The translations under genes and the position numbers were made by a program. A stretch of 62,000 nt of DNA. It comes from Mesostigma viride. Lineage: Eukaryota > Streptophyta > Mesostigmatophyceae > Mesostigmatales > Mesostigmataceae. The first letter of the stretch is position 1; every line of letters starts with the position of its first letter. Below the pieces are notes generated by a model. The model had not been told where the DNA came from. It was given only the letters and a program-made list of their open reading frames with translations, and ran no database searches. Below, in pieces: positions 26,502 to 35,569 of this stretch. The stretch lies in NCBI GenBank assembly GCA_009746045.1, contig RPFO01000164.1:1640399-1702398 (forward strand). The letters run 5' to 3'.

Positions 26502-27149
26502 AGTTAGGTTAATATTGTGCGGAAACCTTTTTGCCACTTGGGCTTCTCAGGTTCCGCACAATATTACCGGCGATAACCACTCGCCGGACACTCAAGTTCA
26601 CGACGTCGTGAACTTGAGTGTCCGGCGAGTGGTTATCGCCGGTAATATTGTGCGGAACCTGAGAAGCCCAAGTGGCAAAAAGGTTTCCGCACAATATTAA
26701 CCTAACTAAGACCTGGATCCTTGCGGGGCGCAGGTTCGAATCCACTCGGAAGCGGATTATTTGGGGGAATAATTCGTTCCGATTTGGCACCCGGCTCTAA
26801 TTATATGCGCACCAAGGAGATGCTCATATTCGATCATATTCATATCGATATTTGCACCAACGAGATGCTTATATTCGATCATATTCATGCATACGGGTGT
26901 TCCGAGCCTAGTGATTCGTCCTCGCCCCAAGAGGCTAGGTTTTAGTTAGGTTAATATTGTGCGGAAACCTTTTTGCCACTTGGGCTTCTCAGGTTCCGCA
27001 CAATATTACCGGCGATAACCACTCGCCGGACACTCAAGTTCACGACGTCGTGAACTTGAGTGTCCGGCGAGTGGTTATCGCCGGTAATATTGTGCGGAAC
27101 CTGAGAAGCCCAAGTGGCAAAAAGGTTTCCGCACAATATTAACCTAACT
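26502..27149. mobile_element. 648-bp foldback element with palindromic terminal repeats
   Basis: Direct 5-bp repeat GAGCC flanks it (26497-26501, 27150-27154) and splits LINE D ORF2 at LYKKGS/ADPGNYRG. Each end is a 206-bp palindrome (26502-26707 and 26944-27149) starting AGTTAGGTTAATATTG and centred on CACGACGTCGTG. The two ends are identical, so they are both direct and inverted repeats. Each 103-bp arm contains its own hairpins: TAATATTGTGCGGAA.../...TTCCGCACAATATTA, and CCGGCGA/TCGCCGG. The 236-bp core (26708-26943) has no coding capacity but holds GGTTCGAATCC, an exact pol III B-box consensus, at 26729-26739. I cannot assign it to a known superfamily. Confidence 0.88.
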
Positions 27150-29252
27150 GAGCCCTTCTTGTACAGCATGACGCGGATGGCCGTCTGCCACTCAGCAGGC
27201 GGAGGCTCGTCAGAGAGCAGGACACGGTTGCAGAACGCCAGCAGAAGATCCCTAACCGCCAGATCAGGGGTCTTCAGCAGCTCAGCAGAAAGGTGGTCGG
27301 CACCGACCGCCGCATCGTACCGCAGGCGAGCAAGGGCGCCGTCCAATTCCTTCAAAGTGAAGGGGGGGACGACGTCGTCAGTGGCAAGGCAGCCCTCCTG
27401 CAAGGCGGGGACTTGGTAGTCCGCGGCCGAGGAGGGGGGCGCCGGTGGCGGCGGGGGTCCGGCGACCCCGAGGCGGGCGGCCGTCTCGGGGTGAAGCGGC
27501 GGGGGGGGGGCGCGAGCCCCACCGGTCAAGGAAACATTGTGGGCCAACCAGCGGTCAAGGCTTACCGGCGCCGTGCCGTCCCCCGTGTGCTCCACCGGGG
27601 TGCGCTGCCGCCGGCCGCCGAGCCGGTCGAGGTGGTACCACATGTCCTTGCCCTGGTTGCGAGCCTGGCAGGCCTTGGCATCCGCGATGCACTGGGCCGC
27701 CTCCGCGTCCTGAGCGTGCTCGTAGGCCTCCACAAGGGCGGCCTTGAGCAATGGTTTCTGCAGCGGGTCCCGGTTACGCTTGAGGCGGTGCCGGGCGGCC
27801 AAGACCTTGGGGTCCTGGCGGTAGAGCGGGCCGGGGCGGCGGCGGGGCATGACCGGCAGGTGCCGGGCCGCCAGCAACGGGGCACGGGCCGCAAAGCCCG
27901 CAAAAATGGCTGCGTTGGGGGCACCATTGTCCAGCTCGTCGACGTCCGCCCGGGCGTCCAGGGCCGACAGGTACTTCCGTCGGCACCAGTTCCGCTCGTG
28001 CTCGGCGTCCGTCCAGTCCTCAGGATCTCCCTTGACCGGACGTAGAGCAGACCAGTCAGGGCGGACCACTGGGGCGCGGCGCGCGGCCGGGGACGTGGAA
28101 CCGGAGCCGAAGGGTCGCGCGCACCAACCGGTGGTCAGAGCACACCGTCGGCGTGTCAAACACTCGGGTGTCCAGGACCGAGGTGCACCTGGACTGCCGT
28201 ACCACCACGTAGTCCAGACAGGCCTGACGGCCGTGAGGACCACGAAAAGTGACCAAGTCCTGTGAGGGACGTTGGAAGTGGCAGTTGACAGCAACCATCC
28301 CGCTATCCCGCAAAAAGGCAGAAAACGGGGGAGTGTTGTCGTTAGCAGTAGTGTCAGCAGGCGCAAAGCGGCTGCCAGCAGTGCCCACGGGGAGCGTGGC
28401 ATTGGCGTCGAGCAGCATAACCAAAAAGTGGCGGGCCGGGGTGACCCTCTCAAGGTCATGCAAGGATTCGAAGAACTCCTCACGGGCCGAATCAGGTATA
28501 GACCACTGTGGGGTGCATAGCCCACCCCCACCGTGAGGTGGTGTTTAGACCGCCCCTCGACAGAGGTGAAATGTGCTACCATAAGGCGTGGGGTTAGAAA
28601 CTTAAGCGTGCTGAGGCTAGCAACTGCTAGCGGCGAACACAAAAGACCAACACCACCTTGGCCAGACGTACCGCTGCCAGCGAAGTAAAACCGCCAGCCA
28701 CCCGCCAAGCGAGCAGTGCTCACCATGCCAAGTGGCACCGTGCGGCGGTGTTCCTGGACGCCCAATATAGATACACGATGCTCAATGCAGAAGGCGACTA
28801 GCTCCTCTACCCGGTAGCTATGGTCGTCATCTAGCAATGTGCGGGTGTTAAAAGTGGCAAGGGCCAAGGATGCCTGCTGGCCCACCAGGGGAGGACGACG
28901 ATGGATGATGGGGGTGGATGCGGCAGGGGGTGGAGGTGGGGGTGAAACGGAGGGGGGAAGGGAAGCGGTGGAAATAGTGCTTTTCATCGCATTTATTTTG
29001 TCCTGCAGGCGTAGGATGCGAGCCTGCCGCCTGCTCTGGGTATTCGGGGATGCTTGCGCAACGCAGAGGCGTAGGAAATCTAGCATGCGTTGGGTGTTGC
29101 TAATCTTGCTGCTGAGAGCTGTCGTTCTAGCCCGAGATACCGGCACCACCATGTGTCTCAGTCGACTGTTAGGTCGATGCATGGTAGTGGAACGGGACTG
29201 TTTAGAGGCTGTCCCGGAAGCCTGTTAGCCGCGAGCCGACGAGGAAGGTTGT

Positions 29253-30474
29253 CTACCTACGGACACCACCGGGGGCAGGACGCTTCGCACCACGAGGCTC
29301 ACTATGAGACTCACTACGAGACTCTGCGTCCGTGGTGTTAATCTCAACACCTTCAAAGTAGGCAACCCAGCGACCATCCGTCTTCAAACGCATCTGCACA
29401 CGCTTCCCCCCCTGTACGTACCCATCCCGGATGGCCACGACCTTCGCGTGATTCCAGACCTTGCTCCTTGCCGCCAGCTGTGCAGGGGTGTAGTCCTCGT
29501 CCATGCTGATGGGGCTGCCCTTGAGCAGGCGACGGGCGCCCATGACCCGTTTCTGGTCGTTCACGTGGGCCATGGTTACCAAAACCAGGCCAGCTGGGCC
29601 TGGCAGGCGAATGGCCCTTTCAATGGTCACGTGATCCTGCAGCTGCAGCAACCCCAAGAACGCGGGTCCCCGCAAGGCCTCGTGAAGTGCGCGTGCGGTG
29701 TCATGCTTGCCCCTCTCAAAATCCTTGAGAATGATATTGCGTTGGCGGAGCTGAGCCACATTTTGTGACGCGACTGCGGTGGCAGCCGACTTAGCCGCCT
29801 GGGCGACTATGGCATCCAGGTTCTTCCCCGCCGCATCCGCGAACGTGACCCGCTTGGTGGGGGGGGTGGCCATGGCCGCCTTTAATTCCAGCAACGTGGC
29901 TTGGGTGACAGCAGAGTTAGCAGCCAAAGACTTGAGCGCACCTTGCACAGACTTGAGCTCAGAGGTGAGCGCCTGCAGCTCAGTGGAGTCGGCTGCGCCG
30001 GCAGGGGTGTCGGCATCGGCCGAGGTGTCGGATGCGGCCGCGATGGTCGCCAGCGGTTTGCAGAGTTCAGGGCAGCATGTAAAGAGGCAGGAGGTGCGTA
30101 GCTGATCGTCTTCCCAGTGCAGCCACTCCGCGGAGGGGTCATCCTCAGCTGCGCCGGTCTTGGGGTGGCCGGATGATGTCTTCGGCTTCGTGTCGGAGTT
30201 TGAGGATTTTCCTCACGTCGTCGACCGACATGGTGAAAATTGCCGCAATGTCGGCCGGTTGCAGGCGACCGAGGCTTGTATATTTGGTTAAATCAGACGG
30301 TGACAGCGGTGACGTTTCAGGCGTGGGGGTAGCCTCGACGGCCATGGAAGTGATTTCCGTAGTACGCGGCTTCTTGGGAGCGGCGGGAGCGGTGCCGGCG
30401 AGGGGGCTGGCTGCGGCAAGAATGTCTTCCAGCGAGCGGTTTTCTGGGGCGGCAGGTGTCGTAGCGGTCTCCAT
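29253..30474 (-). pseudogene. LINE D ORF1 with one +1 frameshift
   Basis: It starts METATTPAAPENRSLEDILA and runs to RRS-stop at 30145. The protein resumes in the +1 frame (EDDPSAEWLHWEDDQLRTS) and continues without interruption to 29253. The C-terminal part has an ORF1p-like RNA-binding block: RQRNIILKDFERGK, IERAIRLPGPAGLVLVTM, DEDYTPAQLAARSKVWNHAK and GGKRVQMRLKTDGRWVAYF. The junction is AGC-UGA-G, so either a single-base mutation or +1 frameshifting at a stop codon explains it; mutation is the default reading. Confidence 0.75.
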
Positions 30475-30798
30475 AGCTGCGGGGAAGATGTCGAATGCTG
30501 GGCGGGGGGCGCAGGCGTGCTATTCACGAAGAGGATGCCGCCATATCGATTCGAAAATAGCGATATCTGCTGGGCAGGCCGAGGTCGAGAACGTACGAAA
30601 TCGGGGACGATAGCTGCCGGAAATTATACCAGCATGTTCGTCGTCAAAAGACGAGTCGAATGCAACAAACCCGACTAAATTTCATGGCCTGAGTCGAAAG
30701 TTATGAGCATTCTCGGCAGCCATAGCTCGGCATAATTTTCGCGCCTTAATTAATTAATTCGTCACTTCTACAAGTAAGTTCTCAAACCTCACACAATA

Positions 30799-31055
30799 GG
30801 TTTGTTTGTTTGTTTGTTTGTTTGTTTGTTTGTTTGTTTGTTTGTTTGTTTGTTTGTTTGTTTGTTTGTTTGTTTGTTTGTTTGTTTGTTTGTTTGTTTG
30901 TTTGTTTGTTTGTTTGTTTGTTTGTTTGTTTGTTTGTTTGTTTGTTTGTTTGTTTGTTTGTTTGTTTGTTTGTTTGTTTGTTTGTTTGTTTGTTTGTTTG
31001 TTTGTTTGTTTGTTTGTTTGTTTGTTTGTTTGTTTGTTTGTTTGTTTGTTTGTTT
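30799..31055. repeat. (GTTT)n microsatellite
   Basis: About 64 uninterrupted GTTT units, followed by GGGACTGTGT repeats, a T run and an A run before a LINE fragment. Confidence 0.97.
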
Positions 31056-31154
31056 CAGGTTTTTTGTGTGGGACTGTGTGGGACTGTGTGTTCGGTTTTT
31101 TTTTTTTTTTTTCTGTTTGTTGCAAGGGGTTTCCATCCCCACCTAATTTAAAAA

Positions 31155-31953
31155 AAAAAAAAAACAACTTAACTTTTTCTTCTTGTCTTGGAGCAACCCC
31201 GCCCTACCCCGGATTGTCAAGCGTGACCTCTTCAAGGTCGTCATTCTGACGATCCTGACCTACGGCGCCGAGACCTGGACACTGACGCAGGAGCTGGAGC
31301 AACGGCTCGACGGCAACGTCACCTAGATGCTGCGCAAGGCCCTGACTAAACATCCGGCCCTTTGGTTTGCACATTAGTATAATGAGGATTTGTACGCTGA
31401 TTTGCCCTATGTTTCCCACAATTTCTTAGGCACAGGCGCCTCAGTGGGCCTAGCCGGGCACCTGGCCCACAAAGATCAGGTAGACACATCAAATAGACTA
31501 GCTGGCACCAAGACCGCCCAGCCTGCATGGGCGATATGTCCTCACCGGCTGGCGTGCCCCAGGCGGCCGCGCGCGGCAGGGCCGCCACGGTCCGTGCATA
31601 TGGACTTTTCGTGATAGACTCCTTGGCATGGATATGTGCTACACTATAGACGTGACGGGATCACACCCGGGCAGCCTCCTGGCTATAATTTGTCTGTAAT
31701 ATGGAGGCAGATGGTACGCAACGATAGATGGCAAGTAGTGATGTAGGGGACCACCCCCAAGTCTGTGGGGGCTCCGCGTGTGAGGTCGTGTATGGCATTC
31801 ATAGCGGTTCGGGCCGTGGTGCCCACAACCCTGTAACTAGGACCTAGATAGCTTACACCATCCATTCCTTCCCATGTTCCCCTCCCACTGAGGACTTATT
31901 ATGCTCACGTGACGCAGTCACTTGTCTATTAATTAATTAATTAATTAATTAAT
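31155..31953 (+). mobile_element. LINE E: 5'-truncated RTE-like LINE fragment with TTAA tail
   Basis: Begins in the ORF2 C-terminus: VIL-TILTYGAETWTLTQELEQ near 31230-31320, then LGTGASVGLAGHLAHKDQVD near 31430-31485, homologous to LINE D YGAEAWTL and VGHLARTSQVDTT. A stop and shifts are present. The 3' UTR continues to a (TTAA)n tail at about 31927-31953. Confidence 0.75.
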
Positions 31954-31962
31954 AATTCCACA

Positions 31963-33160
31963 GCAGCAATCGGACACGATAGACGATCCGGAAAGTTGTG
32001 TGGGTGCAATAAGACCCATGTATGTGAGCACATCCTAACAAGAAGTGTGGGCAAGTAATCTGATCATGTAGGGCTCCATGCATGACGTAGCATGGCTGTA
32101 CATGGGCTAATAAGGTAATTAAGGCTATTATGGCTGGTTATATGGGGACCGTGCGTTAATTAGCGGCGCACGTACGTGACCAACTAGGTGTGGTGGCACG
32201 GCTGGGCAAACATTCTATAGGCATGGCTGCCATGACGGCAGTGACTACCAAATTTCGGCGCATTCTTTTTCTTTGGTCAGATGCAGCCAGTTGCTGAAAG
32301 AAAAAAAGCGTTCGTAGTCTAGTCTAGCTATAGCTGGTAGGTACTATCGCCATTTGTGTTCGTGGCAGGGTTTCTTGGGCTCGGGCGAGGCGCTTGGCCA
32401 GCGATGGGTTTGCTGGCGATGGGTTTGCGGGCCCAGACGGACCTGCATGGCAACTAGGTCGATGGCGAGTGGGTTGGGCTGGGAGCCGGAAAGCTCCTTT
32501 TCCAAAACTCGTTTTGCTTTTGGAGTCGACACGTGACAAGGCGTCCCGTGAGCATAAGTTCTCATGCAGTGGGAGGGGAACATGGGATGCATGGAATGGA
32601 TGATGTAAGCTATCTACTATAGGTCCTAGTTACAGGGTTGTGCGGGCACCACGGCCTGAACGTACCGCTATGAATGCCATACGTGCGGCCGGTGGGCACA
32701 GGCGGACCCCCCACAGACTTGGGGGTGGTCTCCTTCATCATTTTCAATTAAAATTAAACTCGTGCTCCCGTTGCATGGGGAGTCACGGAGCACCGTAGTG
32801 CGCACAACAGGAAGAAAGGGCAGAGACCCCCTATATCTCCTTCATGCCAGAGGCATGCCATAGCAGCAATTAATCGGACACGATAGACGATCCGGCAAGT
32901 TCTGTGGGTGCAATAAGACCCATGTGAGCATATCATAACAAGGAGCGTGGGCAACTAGTAATCTGATCATAGCCAGGACGTAGCATGGCTGTACGACAAA
33001 CAAAGGCTAAGCTAACTTTAATTAGTAGAAGGAGTAAGGCTATGCCGGGCTGGTTGTGTACCGTGCGTTAGCGGTACGTGCACGTGACTAGGTATGGTGG
33101 CTCGGCTATGCAAACATATTTCTAGGCATCATTGGCTGCCATGGCGGCAGTGACTGCCAA
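31963..33160. repeat. Pair of ~300-bp direct repeats around an inverted LINE 3' UTR piece
   Basis: 31963-32255 and 32862-33160 are diverged copies of one sequence (CGGACACGATAGACGATCCG near the start, CATGGCGGCAGTGACTGCCA-like end). Between them, 32590-32735 is the reverse complement of the LINE E 3' UTR (31740-31890). No coding region is supported. Confidence 0.65.
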
Positions 33161-33249
33161 CAAGGATTCAAGCTACTAGGGCTATATTCTAGCCGGCTAG
33201 AATATATGGCCCGCAGGGGGCGGCCACAACTTGCATGTGGTTGATCATC

Positions 33250-33545
33250 AGGTCCCCGCCCCTCCAGTACACCTAATGGGCTTCTGGGGGTCCTGCTGGT
33301 GGCGGAGCTAGGTATATAATAATTCAGGCCACAGATCGCGTCGCTGCTGCTGCTGAGCGGGGAGTCAGGTCGTCGTCCAGCAGGGTCCGGGTACGTGAGG
33401 TCGTGCAACCTCTTGCGACGAGAGAGGAACCGCTGCTTGTCCTCAGGGGAGCCGGAGGCGCCGGGAATTAACGGGTGAGCAGTCGACTGGTGGGGGCTGC
33501 ATGAGCCGCCTTGTCCCCTGAGTGGGGAAGGCGGCACGGCAGTGA
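33250..33545 (-). pseudogene. LINE ORF1 C-terminal fragment
   Basis: Reverse-strand translation gives EDKQRFLSRRKRLHDLTY and nearby pieces in other frames, matching the DKISFLRRRKRLEKTLFT to KGAAIYV region of the intact ORF1 at 20830-22239. Several frame breaks are present. Confidence 0.65.
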
Positions 33546-33593
33546 CGGCACCCGCGCCTTCATCACTATACTTGCATGCATGCCATATATCTT

Positions 33594-33707
33594 TGAGTAC
33601 CATCTGCCTCCATATTACAGACAAACCAGGAGGTTGCCCGGGTGCATGAGCTCGTCTCGTCTACGGTAGCACATATCCATGCCGAGTCTATCACGAAAAG
33701 TCCACGG
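33594..33707 (-). mobile_element. LINE G, 3' portion left of the copia insertion
   Basis: Reverse complement matches the LINE E 3' UTR (ATGGATATGTGCTAC, TTTGTCTGTAATATGGAGGC). The rest of this minus-strand LINE continues right of the copia element at 40519, so the copia element inserted in it. Confidence 0.7.
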
Positions 33708-33712
33708 GTGGC

Positions 33713-34295
33713 TGTTATATTATAGGTTTCAGCTCGCAGTCACATGGAAATAATTAATGATTGTGTGCCGGTACTTAGCCATTTTGTGGTTCGAGGCGTT
33801 CGGGTTAATTCAGCGCATTGGGACTTAGCCGTTTTGAGGTTCGGCTGAATTTTGGCTTGTGTGATCCACAACGATTTAAGTTACGCTGTGTGCGTTATGC
33901 CTCGTGAGTTACGCCCTAGACTTTGGCTGTGCGGCACTGGTCCGGTACTGAGGTGCGGACTAGGATTCTGGGTACTGCCGGCTGGCGTGACAAGTGGCGA
34001 GATACTGGTGTGTGTCGATTGGTCGGTACTCGGCTGGTGTGTTGTAACGGAGATGTGTAACGGAGATGCGTTCCCAGGCTTGCGTCGGTGCCTAGCGCTG
34101 CAGGCTAGCCTAGCCGCCTGACAGACGATGATGATCCAAAAGCCAGCATTGTGTTGCGGCGGTCCAACGGTTGTTGCTGCTATGCTGGCAATGGCTATGG
34201 TTGCGCTGGTAAATTAAGCTGGGGGCTTGGCTCTGAGTTTGTAACCTGATTACCGTAAAATTATCATTTAATAAAATTCGAACTCGATTTTAACA
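33713..34295 (+). repeat. 5' LTR of the copia element
   Basis: 583 bp, TG...CA ends. AATAAA near the 3' end (34270-34275) may serve as a polyadenylation signal. An 89-codon open frame inside (33852-34121) is identical in both LTRs and shows no recognisable domain. Confidence 0.95.
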
Positions 34296-34335
34296 TGTAC
34301 TAGGACGGGGTTAATTAATAAGGAAAAACGTAGCA

Positions 34336-35306
34336 ATGTCGGATCAAGAACAAGAAGAGACGGATTCGAGAAAGCGTACTGGGTGGAAGGATTTAAGAAA
34401 TGAGAAGAATTTGATAGAGCTGTGCAAAACACGAGTCGGGACAATTCCTCTTGATGCGGCAGTGACATTGGTAGAGGATTTCTGTGACAGGTTTGAGGCG
34501 TTTGTGGCGGATCATGCAGATAAAACCGAGGATCTGTATGGGCTATTCCGGGATGCCGGAATGTTTAGAGCCGACAACGCCATTCTAGTAAATTGCCTGC
34601 GCTCCTGCCGTGACGAGAAAATCGAGGGCGCTGCAATTGGAGGTAGGTTGCGTGCAGCACTTCTTGAATCGAAAGCATCTGCCAAGTCTCGTCATGTTGG
34701 CATTTATAATTGGGTGCCGAAGCGTCCCTACACACTCGACCTTCTCGCTTTGAGAAATGCGAGAAACGAGAGTGTAAAGGATGGCATTCCGGTGGTGGAA
34801 CTGGCGGTGGTGGACCGTTATGTTCGCAATGCCAAGGACCTTAATTTCCAGAATGCCATGGCAGCTCTCAAGCGTGAGAAAGCCGAGGATGATCTCAATA
34901 AGGCGATTGAGGTTATCACGGGCATTGTCGAGGGTGAGGAGAGGGACATGGTGGCCCAACTGCGGGCCCAAGGTAAGCTCAATGAGCTGGGTCTGATTTC
35001 CCCTGCATTACCGCCTGTCGCTGTGAATTCCATTCCTTCTTCTGGTGGTGCCCAAGGTGGTGCTGCTAAAGCGCCGGATGGGGGCAAGGTGGCCGCCATT
35101 GCGGGCGGTGGTGGCTCTAGCGGCGCGGGGCCCAGCGGGCCTCGGGGCAATGGGGGCCCGATGCGTAGGGGCAATAAGGGCAGCTTCAGCCGAGCGCAGC
35201 GCATGCCTGGGAAGCGATGGCAGCAAGGTAGACAGCAGCCATACCCGCAGCAGCAGCAGCATGCACAACAGCCAGCTGCGTCGCCGTATCAGCAGCAACA
35301 GCGCTC

Positions 35307-35350
<44 letters not shown>

Positions 35351-35562
35351 GTGCACAGCCGGCGGTGCATGGGGCATGCTTTGTGTGTGGGAAGTCGGGA
35401 CACATGGCAGCCAATTGCTATCACAGGCACAAGGACACTCTCCAGGCACGCAGCAACGCCAACTCGCAAGCACCAGCGGTGTGTCACAGGTGTGGGCAGC
35501 CAGGGCACTTTGCGAGGGACACTCACCTGTGCCCAGCGGCCCAGGGCGGTGGCCGTAGGTGA
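34336..35562 (+). CDS. gag: Copia Gag (408 aa) ending at a UGA in readthrough context
   Basis: Capsid-like helical N-terminal two thirds, then a Gly-rich, basic region, a Gln-rich tract (residues about 300-342) and two zinc knuckles. Knuckle 1 is canonical CX2CX4HX4C (CFVCGKSGHMAANC, residues 348-361). Knuckle 2 (CHRCGQPGHFARDTHLC, from residue 383) has seven residues between His and the last Cys rather than four. The stop is UGA followed by CUA G; the Pol frame continues directly, so Gag-Pol is probably made by readthrough. Start ATG lies 40 bp after the 5' LTR. Confidence 0.93.
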
Positions 35563-35569
35563 CTAGGTG
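35557..35569 (+). promoter_or_regulatory. Candidate stop-codon readthrough site UGA-CUA-G
   Basis: AGG TGA CTA GGT joins Gag and Pol in one frame. UGA followed by CUA(G) is an established strong readthrough context in alphaviruses, some plant viruses and several animal genes. No other link (overlap, frameshift site) between the two frames is needed. Confidence 0.75.

Larger units (their letters stand above)
22505..29182 (-). pseudogene. LINE D ORF2 (AP endonuclease + reverse transcriptase), disrupted
   Basis: ATG at 29182, 70 bp after ORF1. The endonuclease has FNTRTL, GVQEHRR, VGYAPHSG, LLDANATLPVG and CSDHRLVRATL; the middle part is in another frame (28463-28056), so two indels flank it. 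The RT begins FTLKELDGALARLRYDAAVG, breaks at LYKKGS (foldback insertion), resumes ADPGNYRGVCLQSAALKVFM, breaks at GCVLSP (LINE B), then YLFIIVVDHVMRRA and LADLIYADDTTLIESP. The last frame shift is near 22712, after which TNYVQMLLDDLVVPAQFEHR runs to a stop at 22505. Confidence 0.82.
20355..30745 (-). mobile_element. LINE D: RTE-like LINE with ORF1 and ORF2, interrupted and defective
   Basis: After removing insertions C (20401-22403), B (23525-26063) and the foldback element (26502-27149) about 5.2 kb remain. Order on the minus strand: 5' UTR from about 30745, ORF1 (30474-29253), ORF2 (29182 to about 22505), short 3' UTR and an AT-rich tail near 20376-20355. ORF2 has an N-terminal AP-type endonuclease and a reverse transcriptase with FVDYIKAFDTV, GVWQGCVLSP and YADD, then a YGAEAWTL / RRIAFVGHLAR C-terminus typical of RTE-type elements. 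At least three frameshifts (near 28510, 28080, 22712) make it inactive. Confidence 0.82.
18580..30757 (+). mobile_element. LINE A: ORF1-only RTE-like LINE, split by nested insertions
   Basis: The element starts CGAGCCACGAG at 18580, the same start as copies B and C. It carries a 5' UTR, a broken ORF1 (18813-20283) and the start of the shared 3' UTR (20274-20350). The tail TTAATTAATTAA is at 30746-30757. The 10-base direct repeat TTCGTCACTT flanks it at 18570-18579 and 30758-30767 and is taken as its target-site duplication. Everything between about 20,355 and 30,745 is LINE D and what inserted into D. No ORF2 belongs to this copy. Confidence 0.7.

Noticed and set aside
26718-26745. tRNA gene
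   Set aside because: Only the B-box matches; the T-stem does not pair and no acceptor, D-arm or anticodon arm is seen.
26721-26945. 74-codon frame in the foldback core
   Set aside because: Short, no domain, and the element is dominated by palindromes.
30754-31249. VCLF/TNKQ repeat proteins on both strands
   Set aside because: Translation of (GTTT)n; open in all frames by composition.
33852-34121. 89-codon LTR protein
   Set aside because: Identical in both LTRs because LTRs are duplicates; no domain, and LTR position makes a chance frame likely.
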